From: Arthrobacter sp. SLBN-122
Lineage (GTDB): Bacteria; Actinomycetota; Actinomycetes; Actinomycetales; Micrococcaceae
Reading direction: 5' to 3'
Assembly: GCF_006715165.1 (NCBI RefSeq)
Contig: NZ_VFMS01000001.1
Location: forward strand, 2,728,001 to 2,792,000
Length of the DNA: 64,000 nt
Part shown: positions 33,396 to 42,851 of the stretch, piece after piece
How positions within the stretch are numbered: the first letter of the stretch is position 1
How the letters are laid out: the number at the start of each line of letters is the position of its first letter
The notes under the pieces: generated by a model
What the model was told of the DNA's origin: nothing
The model's input: only the letters and a program-made list of their open reading frames with translations
The model's database searches: none
Translations under genes and position numbers: made by a program

Positions 33396-34283
33396 ATGAG
33401 CCCCGCAAACGAAGTACGTAAGTCCAAGGCTGAGCGAACCGCGGAGGCGCGCGAAAAGGCGCGCCTGATCCGCGAAGCGCAGCTAAAGAAGGACAAGCGC
33501 AACAAGCTGCTGATCGGCTGGGGCATCGTGGCGGCAGTCGTGGCCATCCTGGTGGTGGTGGCCCTGGTGGTGACGAACAGCCTCAAGCAGAACGCCCCGG
33601 TTGCGGACCAGGGCCCCACTCCGGCCAACGCCAACGTGCATGGCGGCGTCACCCTGCTGGCCAACACAAACGTGGCCAAGTCGGAGCCGGCCACTGTGGA
33701 CGCCGCCTCCCTGGGGGAGGCCCCGAAGACTCCGCCGGCCGAGGTAGTGGCGCCCGGGGCGCAAGCGGAGGCCGGCAAGCCGGTCAAGGTAGTCCTGTAC
33801 ATCGACTTCATCTGCCCCATCTGCAAGAACTTCGAGACCCAGTACAACGAGCAGCTCACGTCGCTGCGCAACGAAGGCAAGATCACCGTTGAGTACCGGG
33901 CCCTCGGCTTCCTGGACAGCCGGTCCACCACCAACTATTCGTCCCGGGCCGCCAACGCAGCAGCCTGTGTGGTCAACGAATCCCCGGAAAAGTACTCAGA
34001 CTTCGTCAACGAACTGTTCGCCAAGCAGCCGGCGGAGGGCACCGCGGGTCTTTCCGACAACGACCTGAAGAAGATGGCGTCCGACATGGGCGTCAAGATC
34101 GACTCCTGCGTGGATGACAAGACCTACCGCCCGTTCGTGAAGTTCACCACGAAGGAAGCGTCGGCCATCGGGGTCACCGGCACGCCCACCGTGTTCGTGG
34201 ACGGCAAGCAGTGGGGCAAGGGGGACAGCGCCCAGACGCCGTTCCCGGACTTCCTGCAGGCAGCCATCGCCGCCAAGGGCTAA
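33396..34283 (+). CDS. Membrane-anchored DsbA-like thiol-disulfide protein
   Basis: A 295-residue extracytoplasmic thioredoxin-fold protein with a short, highly charged cytoplasmic N-terminus (about 1-36). One transmembrane segment (about 39-63) and a Pro/Ala-rich linker follow. The DsbA/thioredoxin_4 domain has FICPICKNFE with the redox pair C140-P-I-C143. GVTGTPTVFVDGKQWGKG carries the cis-Pro loop. A second Cys pair region (AACVVNE, DSCVDD) lies in the helical insert. It probably folds or reduces exported proteins. It is monocistronic, with a GC-rich terminator after it; the start ATG has AAGGAA upstream. Confidence 0.9.
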   Translation: MSPANEVRKSKAERTAEAREKARLIREAQLKKDKRNKLLIGWGIVAAVVAILVVVALVVTNSLKQNAPVADQGPTPANANVHGGVTLLANTNVAKSEPATVDAASLGEAPKTPPAEVVAPGAQAEAGKPVKVVLYIDFICPICKNFETQYNEQLTSLRNEGKITVEYRALGFLDSRSTTNYSSRAANAAACVVNESPEKYSDFVNELFAKQPAEGTAGLSDNDLKKMASDMGVKIDSCVDDKTYRPFVKFTTKEASAIGVTGTPTVFVDGKQWGKGDSAQTPFPDFLQAAIAAKG

Positions 34284-34299
34284 GGACCACCAGACAGGG

Positions 34300-34338
34300 C
34301 AGGGGCCCGTCCCGGAGCGTTTCCGGGGCGGGCCCCTG
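34300..34338 (+). terminator. Terminator after the DsbA-like gene
   Basis: CAGGGGCCCG (34300-34309) pairs with CGGGCCCCTG (34329-34338), and the stem continues with an imperfect CCCGGA/TCCGGGG inner part. No T-run follows, so termination may rely on the stem. Confidence 0.55.
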
Positions 34339-34432
34339 CCGCTTCCGCAGCCCGTACCGCCGCGTTTTTACGCCCGGCGGGAGTTGGGCTAACCTTATCT
34401 AGCGCCTTCACGGCGCACGCCCGCAGGGGCGC

Positions 34433-34509
34433 GCCTCCTTAGCTCAGTTGGCCAGAGCACCGCTCTTGTAAAGCGGGGGTCGTCGGTTCGAATCCGACAG
34501 GGGGCTCCA
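34433..34509 (+). tRNA. tRNA-Thr (anticodon TGT)
   Basis: A full cloverleaf. The acceptor GCCTCCT pairs with AGGGGGC (34499-34505, one G-U pair). The D-loop is AGCTCAGTTGG. The anticodon stem CCGCT/AGCGG has loop CTTGTAA, giving anticodon TGT for ACA codons. The T-arm GTCGGTTCGAATCCGAC is normal. CCA is encoded at 34507-34509. Confidence 0.96.
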
Positions 34510-34577
34510 TACAACGTCCGGGTTTAAGCTGGATCCATCCAAGTAATCAGCGTGCTGACTAAAGGAGGATGGGTGCC

Positions 34578-35003
34578 ATGCCCAAGACCGGCAAGAACGA
34601 TCACGCCCGCAAGGAAGAACTTCCTTCCACTCTTCAGCGTTCAGAGCAAAAGGCGCAGGACACCTTCGCCAAGACCTACGATTCCGCCCTTGAGTCGTAC
34701 GACCAGGACGAGCAACGGGCGGCCCGCGCAGCATACGCATCCCTGAAGCACAGCTACGAGAAGGTGGGCGACCACTGGGAGCCCAAGGAAAAACGCGGAC
34801 CGTCGGACAAGCGGGCGGAACAGGGCCTCCGCTCCTCCGAACCCACCGCCGGCGGTGTCGATGCCAACGCATCCAAGGACCACCTCTACAAACTGGCCAG
34901 GGAACTGGACGTCAAGGGCCGCTCGAAGATGGACAAGGACGAGCTGGTGAAGGCCATTCAGAAGGCCAACGACGCAGCCACCCGCAAAGCCCGCAGCAAA
35001 TAG
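34578..35003 (+). CDS. ChaB-like protein with C-terminal Rho_N/SAP-like domain
   Basis: 141 residues, very hydrophilic. The N-terminal part (about 10-60) matches ChaB: ELPSTLQRSEQKAQDTFAKT, then AARAAYASLKHSYEKVGDHW. The C-terminal end (about 103-141) matches the small Rho_N helix-extended-helix fold: DHLYKLARELDVKGRSKMDKDELVKAIQKAN. That fold binds nucleic acid. The start at 34578 is nine bases after AGGAGG; the ATG at 34569 abuts the AGGAGG and is unlikely. Proteins of this build are common in actinobacteria and unstudied; a stress or nucleoid role is only a guess. Confidence 0.82.
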   Translation: MPKTGKNDHARKEELPSTLQRSEQKAQDTFAKTYDSALESYDQDEQRAARAAYASLKHSYEKVGDHWEPKEKRGPSDKRAEQGLRSSEPTAGGVDANASKDHLYKLARELDVKGRSKMDKDELVKAIQKANDAATRKARSK

Positions 35004-35086
35004 CCTGCGCTCTTGCCGTCCCGCCGTCCAAGGTGTCGAATCAGAGGACACGTCCGGTCGGGTGGCGATGATGCCAGGAGGTTCCA

Positions 35087-37267
35087 ATGTCGGTGAAGAG
35101 CACCAAGGAGTCAGCGCGGGCGGCAGGCGGCAGGAACGGGCCTGAATCAAAGCGGGCTGACCAAGCCACCGGCATCGCAGCCCAGGACCCGGCGCGGATC
35201 CGGAACGTGGCCCTGGTGGGTCACTCCGGCGCCGGGAAAACAATGCTGATCGAGGCCCTCCTGGCGGCCAACGGCATGATCACCCGGAAAGGCTCCATCG
35301 CCGATGGATCCACGGTGAGCGACTCGGACCCCGCCGCGGTGCACCAGCAGAGGTCCGTCACGCTGTCCCTGGTGCCCCTGATGCTGGATGACGTCAAGGT
35401 GAACCTCCTGGACACGCCCGGCTACCCTGATTTCATTGGTGAGCTTCGTGCGGGCCTGCGCGCCTCCGACGCCGCGCTCTTTGTCGTCTCCGCCGTGGAC
35501 GGAATCGACGCCACCACCACCGCGCTCTGGGGCGAGTGCGGGCACATGCAGCTGCCACGCGCCGTCGTAATCACCCGGATGGACCACCCGCGGGCAGATT
35601 ACGACGGCGCCCTGGCCGCCTGCCGCAAAGCGTTCGGCGACGGCGTGCTGCCGCTGTGCGTCCCGGTGCGGACAGGGGAGGAGGCCGCCGGCCCGCTGTC
35701 CCTGCTTGACCTGCTGCCGCAGGAGGTGACGGACTACGCCTCCGGAGATACAACCCCTGAGGTCCGGCCTGCAACGCCGGATGAATGTGCGGCTGCCGGT
35801 CCGGCCAGGGGCGACCTGATTGAGGGCATCATCGCCGAAAGCGAAGACGAGACGCTGATGGACCGCTACCTGGAAGGCGAGGACATCGATACGGAGGTGC
35901 TGGCAGCCGACCTGGAAACCGCCGTCGCCCGCGGCTCGTTCTTTCCCGTGCTGCCCACATCCGCCGTCACCGGGCTGGGCACCGCTGAACTGCTGGACCT
36001 GCTGGTCCGCGCCTTTCCACCGCCGGGGGAACGCAGCCTGCCGGACAGCACGGATCTCGCGGGGGAACCTGCCGGAAGCCTTTCCTGCGATCCGTCCGGC
36101 CCGCTCGCCGCCGAAGTGGTGCGCACTTCCAACGATCCCTTCCTGGGCCGCATCTGCCTGGTGCGGGTTTTCTCCGGGACGCTCCGGGATGACTCTCCGG
36201 TCCATGTGGGTGGCCACGGCCTGGCGGACCGGGGCCACCAGGACCATGACACCGATGAACGGGTGACCCACATTTACTCACCGCTGGGTGCCGCCCTTCG
36301 GCCCGTTCCCTTCTGCGTGGCGGGGGACATGTGCGCGCTGGCAAAGCTGGGCAGCGCCGAAACAGGGGACACCATTTCCGCCCGGGAAAACCCGTTGCTG
36401 CTCGCCACCTGGGAGATGCCGGAGCCGCTGCTGCCGGTTGCCGTGGAAGCCGATTCCCGCAGTGATGAGGACGCATTGGCCCGCAGCCTGGGCCGTATCG
36501 CGGCAGGGGATCCCACGCTGCGCGTGGACAGGAACGCCGAAACGCACCAGCTGGTGCTGTGGTGCATGGGCGAAGCGCATGCGGAGGTAGTCCTGGACAG
36601 GCTGCGGGACCAGGGCGTGAAACTGCACAGCGTGGACGTGGTGACGCCGCTGCGTGAAACCTTTGCGGGCGCCGCCGCCGGCCACGGCCGCCACGTCAAA
36701 CAGTCCGGCGGCCACGGCCAGTACGCCGTGTGCGACATCGAGGTGGAACCGCTGGAGCGCGGCGGCGGGTTCGAGTTCGTGGACAAGACGGTGGGCGGTG
36801 TCATCCCCGGAACGTTCATCCCGTCGATCGAGAAGGGGGTCCGGGCCCAAATGGAGAAAGGCGTTTCAGCCGGCTTCCCCGTGGTTGACCTGCGGGTGAC
36901 CCTGGTGGGCGGCAAGGCCCACAGTGTGGATTCGTCGGATGCGGCGTTCCAGGCGGCCGGTGCCCTGGCACTCCGGGAGGCCGCGGCGGCGGGGAAGATC
37001 CAGCTGCTGGAACCGGTGTCCTCCGTCTCCATCACCGTGGCCGACGAACACGTGGGGACGGTGATGAGCGACTTGTCCGGCCGGCGGGGACGCCTCACCG
37101 GCACCACCTCCTCCGGCGGGGGGCTCACCGAGATCAGCGCCGAAGTCCCGGACCAGGAACTCCTGCGGTATGCGGTTGAACTGCGGGCCCTGACGGCCGG
37201 CACCGGGCGCTTCCGCCGCCAGTACCTGCGCCATGACCCCGTGCCCCCGAACTACAGCCCGTCCTGA
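35087..37267 (+). CDS. Elongation factor G-like protein (EF-G2/FusA2 type)
   Basis: A 726-residue translational GTPase resembling EF-G but belonging to the second, non-essential actinobacterial type. A 38-residue extension precedes the P-loop GHSGAGKT (45-52). G3 is LLDTPGYPDF, and the G4 motif reads ITRMDHPRAD instead of NKMD. The C-terminal half has the EF-G domain IV/V blocks GHGRHVKQSGGHGQYA, GGVIPGTFIPSIEKGV and LTGTTSSGGG. A strong AGGAGG precedes ATG 35087. The substituted G4 motif suggests altered nucleotide specificity or activity. Its function is not established; it is unlikely to replace canonical FusA. Confidence 0.9.
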   Translation: MSVKSTKESARAAGGRNGPESKRADQATGIAAQDPARIRNVALVGHSGAGKTMLIEALLAANGMITRKGSIADGSTVSDSDPAAVHQQRSVTLSLVPLMLDDVKVNLLDTPGYPDFIGELRAGLRASDAALFVVSAVDGIDATTTALWGECGHMQLPRAVVITRMDHPRADYDGALAACRKAFGDGVLPLCVPVRTGEEAAGPLSLLDLLPQEVTDYASGDTTPEVRPATPDECAAAGPARGDLIEGIIAESEDETLMDRYLEGEDIDTEVLAADLETAVARGSFFPVLPTSAVTGLGTAELLDLLVRAFPPPGERSLPDSTDLAGEPAGSLSCDPSGPLAAEVVRTSNDPFLGRICLVRVFSGTLRDDSPVHVGGHGLADRGHQDHDTDERVTHIYSPLGAALRPVPFCVAGDMCALAKLGSAETGDTISARENPLLLATWEMPEPLLPVAVEADSRSDEDALARSLGRIAAGDPTLRVDRNAETHQLVLWCMGEAHAEVVLDRLRDQGVKLHSVDVVTPLRETFAGAAAGHGRHVKQSGGHGQYAVCDIEVEPLERGGGFEFVDKTVGGVIPGTFIPSIEKGVRAQMEKGVSAGFPVVDLRVTLVGGKAHSVDSSDAAFQAAGALALREAAAAGKIQLLEPVSSVSITVADEHVGTVMSDLSGRRGRLTGTTSSGGGLTEISAEVPDQELLRYAVELRALTAGTGRFRRQYLRHDPVPPNYSPS

Positions 37268-37306
37268 GCCCGCCGTGGGAACAGGCATCAAGAGCGCCGT
37301 CCGCCG

Positions 37307-38560
37307 GTGAACGCTGCAGCACGGAAGATTCAGACCGTCTACCTGACGCTGACGTTGGGCAACACCCTTGCGGCATCGTTCATTTGGGGGATCAACACGC
37401 TGTTCCTGCTCGACGCCGGGCTGACCAACCTGGAGGCCTTTGCCGCGAATGCCTTCTTCACGGCCGGGATGGTGCTTTTCGAGGTGCCCACCGGGGTGGT
37501 GGCGGACAGCTGGGGGCGGCGTGCATCCTTCCTGCTGGGGACCGTGACCCTGGCCGCCTCCACCTACCTCTATTACCTGCTGTGGCAGTTGTCCGCGCCG
37601 TTCTGGTGGTGGGCCGCGGTGTCGGCGCTGCTGGGACTTGGATTCACCTTTTTCTCGGGGGCAGTGGAAGCCTGGCTGGTGGACGCCCTGCACTTTTCCG
37701 GTTACGACGGCGGGCTGGAAGCTGTCCTGGGCCGCGGCCAGATGGTCTCCGGCATCGCCATGCTGGCCGGTTCAGTGGCCGGCGGCGTGATCGCGCAGGC
37801 AACAAACCTGGGCGTACCGTTCCTGCTGCGCGTTGGGGTGCTGGTGGCCATGTTCGCGGTGGCCTTCCTGCTCATGCACGACGTCGGCTTCATACCGGAG
37901 CGTTCGGCCCACCCCGTCCAGGCCACCCGGGCGGTCCTCAAGGCCTCGCTGGACGGCGGCCTTCGGAACCCGCCGGTGAGGTACATGATGCTGGCCGCCC
38001 CGTTCACCGAAGGCGTGGGGTTCTATGTTTTCTATGCCCTCCAGCCCTACCTGCTGCAGCTGTTCGGCGATCCCAAGGCCTACGCCATCGCAGGCCTGGC
38101 AGCGGCCATCGTTGCGGGCTCGGAGATCGCAGGCGGCTGGCTGGCCCCGCTGGTCCGCAAACTGGTCCGCCGCCGAACCACCGTGCTGATCGCTTCAACC
38201 GTCACCAGTTCCGTGGTCCTGGTGGTGCTGCTGGCCACCAGCATCTTCTGGCTGGCCCTGGTGCTCCTGGCACTCTGGGCCGTGGTGGGGTCCGCCGGCA
38301 CCCCGGTGCGCCAGGCCTACCTGAATGACATGATCGGTTCGAAGCAGCGGGCGACCGTCCTGAGTTTCGCCTCGCTGATGGGCTCCAGCGGGGGAGTGGT
38401 GGTGCAGCCGGTGCTCGGCAGGTCGGCCGACGTCTTCGGATATCCCGCGTCACTGGCACTGGGCGGCGTGGTGCAGTTGCTGGCGGCACCCTTCATCCTC
38501 CTCAGCCGGCGCCGGCGCTCGCCGGCGGATGTTGCCACGGGACTGGCCGCAACGCCGTAA
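37307..38560 (+). CDS. Major facilitator superfamily transporter
   Basis: A 417-residue integral membrane protein with about 12 hydrophobic segments. The loop 2-3 signature (GVVADSWGRRASFLLG, about residues 64-79) marks the MFS, and the second half begins near residue 210. The start is taken as GTG 37307; no good ribosome-binding site is visible, so the exact N-terminus is uncertain. It follows the EF-G2 gene by 39 bases and may be co-transcribed. The layout resembles drug or metabolite efflux proteins, but no substrate can be read from the sequence. Confidence 0.88.
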   Translation: MNAAARKIQTVYLTLTLGNTLAASFIWGINTLFLLDAGLTNLEAFAANAFFTAGMVLFEVPTGVVADSWGRRASFLLGTVTLAASTYLYYLLWQLSAPFWWWAAVSALLGLGFTFFSGAVEAWLVDALHFSGYDGGLEAVLGRGQMVSGIAMLAGSVAGGVIAQATNLGVPFLLRVGVLVAMFAVAFLLMHDVGFIPERSAHPVQATRAVLKASLDGGLRNPPVRYMMLAAPFTEGVGFYVFYALQPYLLQLFGDPKAYAIAGLAAAIVAGSEIAGGWLAPLVRKLVRRRTTVLIASTVTSSVVLVVLLATSIFWLALVLLALWAVVGSAGTPVRQAYLNDMIGSKQRATVLSFASLMGSSGGVVVQPVLGRSADVFGYPASLALGGVVQLLAAPFILLSRRRRSPADVATGLAATP

Positions 38561-38567
38561 AGAGCCA

Positions 38568-38632
38568 GGACGCACGTGAAGGCCCTTGGCCCCGAAATTA
38601 ATCCGGGTCCAAGGGCCTTCAAAGCGCGTCCT
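38568..38632. terminator. Bidirectional terminator between MFS and mmsB
   Basis: A perfect 13-bp stem, TGAAGGCCCTTGG (38577-38589) with CCAAGGGCCTTCA (38609-38621), is flanked by a second pairing of AGGACGC with GCGTCCT. It lies between two convergent genes and can serve both. Confidence 0.75.
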
Positions 38633-39911
38633 ACTTAACGCCTGCCTCCACCGTTTCGCTGGCAGCCGGCGTCGGCTTTTCCTCCGCGGGCGGGGGTGTG
38701 GTCTTCAGCTTGAACCGCTTGCCAAGGTCCCCGCCGCCTCCGCTGCGGTTCTTGTTGAAGATATCGAACCCGACGGCGACAAGGAGGACCAGGCCCTTGA
38801 TGAGCTGCTGGTAATCGGTGCCCAGGCCCAGGATGGACATACCGTTGTTGAGCACCCCCATGATCAGGCCACCGATCATGGCTCCCGCCACCGTTCCGAT
38901 GCCGCCGGTGACTGCGGCGCCGCCGATGAAGGCCGCGGCGATGGAGTCCAGTTCGAAGCCCGTACCACCGGCGGGCTGCGCCGAGTTGAGCCGGGCGGTG
39001 AAGACAAGGCCCGCCAGCGCGGAGAGCACTCCCATGTTCACGAAGAGCCGGAACGTGACGGCCTTGGTCTTGATGCCCGACAGTTCAGCCGCATGCAGGT
39101 TGCCGCCGATGGCGTAGGTGTGCCGGCCGAAGACGCTGTTGTTCATCAGGGCGGTGTAGGCGATCACCAGCACGGCCAGGACCACCAGGACGATCGGCGT
39201 GCCACGGTAGGAGGCCAGCAGGAAGGTGATGATGAGCATAAGCAGGGCCGTGAACGTGGTCTTGATGATGAACCAGACCAGGGGCTCGCTTTCGAGGTCG
39301 AACTTCCTGCGGATCCTTCGCTCCTTGAAGGCCTGGATCAGCAGGGCCGCCGTGGCCCCGACGCCCAGGATGACAGTGAGCCATTCCAGGACGGACGTGC
39401 CGCCGGAGATGTCGGGAAGGAAGCCGCCGCCCAGGGCCCGCAGCTCGGCGGGGAAGGGGGTGATCTGCTGGTTCTTGAGGGTGATCAGCGTCAGCCCGCG
39501 GAAGATCAGCATGCCCGCCAGCGTGACGATGAAGGCGGGGATCCCCACGTAGGCGATCCAGTACCCCTGCCAGGCGCCTACAAGGGCGCCGACCAGCAGG
39601 CAGGCAGGGATTGCCGCCCACCAGGGCCAGCCCCAGTGGACGATCATGACGCCGGCCACGGCGCCGATAAACCCGGCGACGGACCCGACGGAAAGGTCGA
39701 TGTGCCCGGCGATGATCACCATCACCATGCCGATGGCCAGGATGAGGATGTAACTGTTCTGGACCACCAGGTTGGTCACGTTCTGCGGTTCCAGCAGGAT
39801 TCCGCCGGTCAGCCCCTGGAACAGCAGGACGATCAGGATCAGGGCAACGAAGATGCCAACCTGGCGGAGGCGGCTTGTGAGGAATCCGAGCGATTCTCGT
39901 AAGGCGGACAT
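38631..39911 (-). CDS. mmsB: Monosaccharide ABC transporter permease (MmsB/GguB type)
   Basis: A 426-residue membrane permease of the RbsC/XylH superfamily, about 10 transmembrane segments. The family core is AIGMVMVIIAGHIDLSVGSVAGF near residues 60-80, followed by GIPAFIVTLAGMLIFRGLTL. A central insertion (about 205-235) and the length are typical of the multiple-monosaccharide (ChvE-GguAB) subgroup. The Pro-rich cytoplasmic C-terminus is variable. Last gene of mmsE-mmsA-mmsB, four bases behind mmsA. Because the operon is divergent from araBDA it most likely imports L-arabinose; xylose or galactose are possible. Confidence 0.9.
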   Translation of the reverse strand: MSALRESLGFLTSRLRQVGIFVALILIVLLFQGLTGGILLEPQNVTNLVVQNSYILILAIGMVMVIIAGHIDLSVGSVAGFIGAVAGVMIVHWGWPWWAAIPACLLVGALVGAWQGYWIAYVGIPAFIVTLAGMLIFRGLTLITLKNQQITPFPAELRALGGGFLPDISGGTSVLEWLTVILGVGATAALLIQAFKERRIRRKFDLESEPLVWFIIKTTFTALLMLIITFLLASYRGTPIVLVVLAVLVIAYTALMNNSVFGRHTYAIGGNLHAAELSGIKTKAVTFRLFVNMGVLSALAGLVFTARLNSAQPAGGTGFELDSIAAAFIGGAAVTGGIGTVAGAMIGGLIMGVLNNGMSILGLGTDYQQLIKGLVLLVAVGFDIFNKNRSGGGGDLGKRFKLKTTPPPAEEKPTPAASETVEAGVK

Positions 39912-39915
39912 TTCG

Positions 39916-41445
39916 CTATTCCTTCTCTTTGGTCATGTAGTGCATCAGGGTTTCCTGGGTGGCCTCGGCAATGGGCACTTCACCGGTGATGTGGCCGGCG
40001 GCGAGCGTGTAGATGCGGTCGCAGATGCCCAGGAGCTCGGGAAGTTCCGAGGAAATGACGATTACGGCTTTTCCTTCGGCCGCGAGTTTGGCGATGATCG
40101 TGTAGATCTCGTACTTGGCGCCGACATCGATGCCGCGGGTGGGTTCATCGAGGATGAGCACGTCGGGGTCAGAGAACATCCACTTGCTCAGCACCACCTT
40201 CTGCTGGTTTCCGCCGGAGAGCTTCCCGGTGATGGCGGCCACCGAGGGCGCCTTGATGTTCATGCTCTTCCGGTAGCCGTTGGCCACCACGGTCTCCTGG
40301 TTCTTGTCCACGAAGCCGCGTTTGGCGAGCTTGCGCAGCGCTGCCAGGGAGATATTGCGCTTGATGTCCTCGATGAGGTTCAGGCCGTAATGCTTGCGGT
40401 CCTCGGTGGCGTAGGCAATGCCATGCCTGATGGCGTCCGAGACCGTGGCGGTGTTGATTTCCTCGCCGTACTTGTAGACCTTGCCGGACGTGGCGGTGCC
40501 GTAGGTGCGGCCGAAGACGCTCATGGCAAGTTCCGTGCGCCCGGCGCCCATCAGTCCGGCAAGTCCCACCACCTCGCCTTTCATGACATGGAGGTTGGCG
40601 TTCCTCACCACCATGCGGCTGTGGTCCTGGGGGTGCCGGACAGACCAGTCTTCGATCCGGAGGACCTCTTCGCCGATGTTCGGCTCGCGGTCCGGGTACA
40701 GGCTCTCCAGGTCCCGGCCCACCATGCCCCGGATAATCCGTTCCTGGGTGATCTGGCCTTCATCGAGCCGGAGGGTCTCAATGGTCTTGCCGTCGCGGAT
40801 GATGGTGACGGCGTCGGCCACCTTGCGGATTTCATTGAGTTTGTGGCTGATGATGATGCTGGTGACCCCTTGGCCCTTCAAGTGGAGGATCAGGTCCAGC
40901 AGGTGGCCGGAATCCTCATCGTTGAGGGCGGCCGTTGGCTCGTCCAGGATGAGCAGCTTCACTTCCTTGGACAGCGCCTTGGCGATTTCCACGAGCTGCT
41001 GCTTGCCCACGCTGATGTGCTGCACGGGGGTGACAGGGTTTTCGTCGAGGCCCACGCGGGCCAGCAGCTTTGCGGCCTCCAGGTTGGTCTTACGCCAGTC
41101 CACCCACCCGTTGGTGGCCTGTTCGTTGCCAAGGTAGATGTTCTCGGCGATGGAGAGGAACGGGCTCAGCGCCAGTTCCTGGTGGATGATCACAATGCCC
41201 CGCTTCTCGCTGTCCGAGATGCTGGCGAAATTGCAGGGTTCATTTTCGAAGAGGATTTCCCCGTCGAAGGTGTTGTGTGGATAGACGCCGGACAACACTT
41301 TCATGAGCGTTGATTTGCCGGCTCCGTTCTCACCGCAGATGGCGTGGACCTCTCCACGGTTCACATCCAGTGTGACGTCCTGCAGCGCTTTCACGCCGGG
41401 GAACGTCTTGGTGATTCCTCGCATTTGAAGAATGGGTGTGTTCAT
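39916..41445 (-). CDS. mmsA: Monosaccharide ABC transporter ATP-binding protein (double NBD)
   Basis: 509 residues with two nucleotide-binding domains as in RbsA/XylG/GguA. The first has Walker [14 protein letters not shown] (about 35-47) and signature [14 protein letters not shown]. The second has the degenerate loop [13 protein letters not shown] and signature [14 protein letters not shown] with [15 protein letters not shown]. The ATG at 41445 is chosen ([17 protein letters not shown]); the longer frame to 41535 runs through a hairpin and is unlikely to be translated. It powers the MmsB permease for sugars delivered by the lipoprotein upstream. Confidence 0.93.
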   Translation of the reverse strand: MNTPILQMRGITKTFPGVKALQDVTLDVNRGEVHAICGENGAGKSTLMKVLSGVYPHNTFDGEILFENEPCNFASISDSEKRGIVIIHQELALSPFLSIAENIYLGNEQATNGWVDWRKTNLEAAKLLARVGLDENPVTPVQHISVGKQQLVEIAKALSKEVKLLILDEPTAALNDEDSGHLLDLILHLKGQGVTSIIISHKLNEIRKVADAVTIIRDGKTIETLRLDEGQITQERIIRGMVGRDLESLYPDREPNIGEEVLRIEDWSVRHPQDHSRMVVRNANLHVMKGEVVGLAGLMGAGRTELAMSVFGRTYGTATSGKVYKYGEEINTATVSDAIRHGIAYATEDRKHYGLNLIEDIKRNISLAALRKLAKRGFVDKNQETVVANGYRKSMNIKAPSVAAITGKLSGGNQQKVVLSKWMFSDPDVLILDEPTRGIDVGAKYEIYTIIAKLAAEGKAVIVISSELPELLGICDRIYTLAAGHITGEVPIAEATQETLMHYMTKEKE

Positions 41446-41506
41446 CGTCAATTCCCACTGACTGGTCGAAGCTTGGCCTTCCTGCTGGTGCAGGAGGCTG
41501 CGGGCG

Positions 41507-41540
41507 GGGCTGTGGCCGGATGGAGGTCCGGCCACAGCCC
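41507..41540 (-). promoter_or_regulatory. Intercistronic stem-loop between mmsE and mmsA
   Basis: A perfect 14-bp stem, GGGCTGTGGCCGGA (41507-41520) with TCCGGCCACAGCCC (41527-41540), starts 11 bases after the mmsE stop on the minus strand. No T-run follows, so it may protect the binding-protein mRNA or cause partial termination. Confidence 0.7.
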
Positions 41541-41551
41541 GCGGACGTTGA

Positions 41552-42679
41552 CTACTTGACGTCGGAGTCCTTGTAGTAACCCGAGTCGATCAGTTCCTTC
41601 TTGTAGTTGTCCTTGGTGATGATCACGGACTTCAGCAGGAATGCCGGGACAACCTTGACCTTGTTGTTGTAGGTCTTGGTGTCGTTGGTTTCAGGTTCCT
41701 GGCCTTTGAGGACGGCGTCAACCATCTTGACAGCCTGCGCGCCGAGCTGGCGGGTGTCCTTGAAGATGGTGGAGTACTGCTCGCCGGCGATGATGGACTT
41801 CACGGAGCCCTTTTCGGCGTCCTGTCCGGTGACCACCGGCAGGCTTCCCTTGGCGTAGCCGCCGGTGCTGGTGAGGGCGGAGATGATGCCGATCGACAGT
41901 CCGTCGTACGGCGAAAGGACGCCGTTCAGCTTGGTGCCCGAGCTGTAGGCGGAGGTGATGATATCCTCCATGCGCTTCTGTGCCACGGGTGCCTGCCAGC
42001 GAAGGATGGCCGCCTGCTCAAACTTGGTCTGGCCGCTGGGAACCTTCAGGGTGCCGGCATCCATGTACGGCTTGAGGGTGTCCATGGCACCGGTCCAGAA
42101 GAAGTTGGCGTTGTTGTCGTCCGGGCTTCCGGCGAAAAGTTCGATGTTGAAGGGCCCCTTGCCCTCCACCTTCTTGCCGCTCGCATCCACCAGGCCCAGG
42201 CCCGTCAGCAGCGAGGTAGCCTGCTGGACGCCCACGGTGTAGTTGTCGAAGGTGGTGTAGTAGTCCACGTTGGCGGTGCCGTTGATCAGGCGGTCGTAGG
42301 CAACCACCTTCACGTTCTGCTCCTTGGCCTTTGCCAGGACGTCGGTCAGCGTGGTGCCGTCAATGGCAGCGATGATCAGGGCCTTGGCGCCCTTGGTCAG
42401 CATGTTTTCGATCTGCGAGACCTGTGTTGGAATGTCGTCATTGGCGAACTGGAGGTCCGTCTTGTAGCCGAGGTCCTTCAGGGACTTCTCAACGTTGGCG
42501 CCGTCGGCAATCCACCGTTCGGATGTCTGGGTGGGCATCGAAATGCCAACCAGCGAGTCGGCCGGCTTCGCCGCGCCGCTGGATTCACTGGTTCCGCCAC
42601 GGGAGCCACAACCGGTAGCCCCCACGGTCAGGGCGAGGACAAGGGCCACCGCGCCCATGAGTTTTTTGATTCTCACCAT
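41552..42679 (-). CDS. Sugar-binding lipoprotein of the monosaccharide ABC transporter (ChvE/MmsE type)
   Basis: A 375-residue extracytoplasmic binding protein. After the charged start (MVRIKKL) comes a hydrophobic signal with lipobox VGATGC (Cys about residue 23), so it is lipid-anchored. The type 1 periplasmic-binding fold shows [31 protein letters not shown] and [20 protein letters not shown], all typical of ChvE. ATG 42679 has AGGAGAT upstream. It is first in its operon, next to the operator that also faces araB. Arabinose is the likely ligand from context. Confidence 0.92.
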   Translation of the reverse strand: MVRIKKLMGAVALVLALTVGATGCGSRGGTSESSGAAKPADSLVGISMPTQTSERWIADGANVEKSLKDLGYKTDLQFANDDIPTQVSQIENMLTKGAKALIIAAIDGTTLTDVLAKAKEQNVKVVAYDRLINGTANVDYYTTFDNYTVGVQQATSLLTGLGLVDASGKKVEGKGPFNIELFAGSPDDNNANFFWTGAMDTLKPYMDAGTLKVPSGQTKFEQAAILRWQAPVAQKRMEDIITSAYSSGTKLNGVLSPYDGLSIGIISALTSTGGYAKGSLPVVTGQDAEKGSVKSIIAGEQYSTIFKDTRQLGAQAVKMVDAVLKGQEPETNDTKTYNNKVKVVPAFLLKSVIITKDNYKKELIDSGYYKDSDVK

Positions 42680-42772
42680 TATCTCCTTCCGCGGCAGCAT
42701 TGCCGCGAAGTGTTGTTGGACGGGGAAGCGGCGACGCTTCCGGTCCTGGCCACATTGTTGATGTGTCGGTTC

Positions 42773-42801
42773 AATATAGACTGATTTGTGAACGCTAACA
42801 A
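42773..42801 (-). promoter_or_regulatory. mmsEAB promoter with overlapping operator
   Basis: On the minus strand -35 TTGTTA (42796-42801), a 17-base spacer and -10 TATATT (42773-42778) form a near-consensus promoter. The operator TGTGAACGCTAACAA (42787-42801) covers the -35 and half the spacer, a position that would block polymerase. Confidence 0.75.
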
Positions 42802-42851
42802 GAGCATCCTCCCAGAATCCCGAAACTCTTTCGACTTCATTGACTTCTGCT

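Noticed and set aside
38586..39902. A 438-codon plus-strand frame opposite mmsB
   Set aside because: Translation is Gln/His/Asp-rich low complexity, typical of an antisense frame of a hydrophobic permease.
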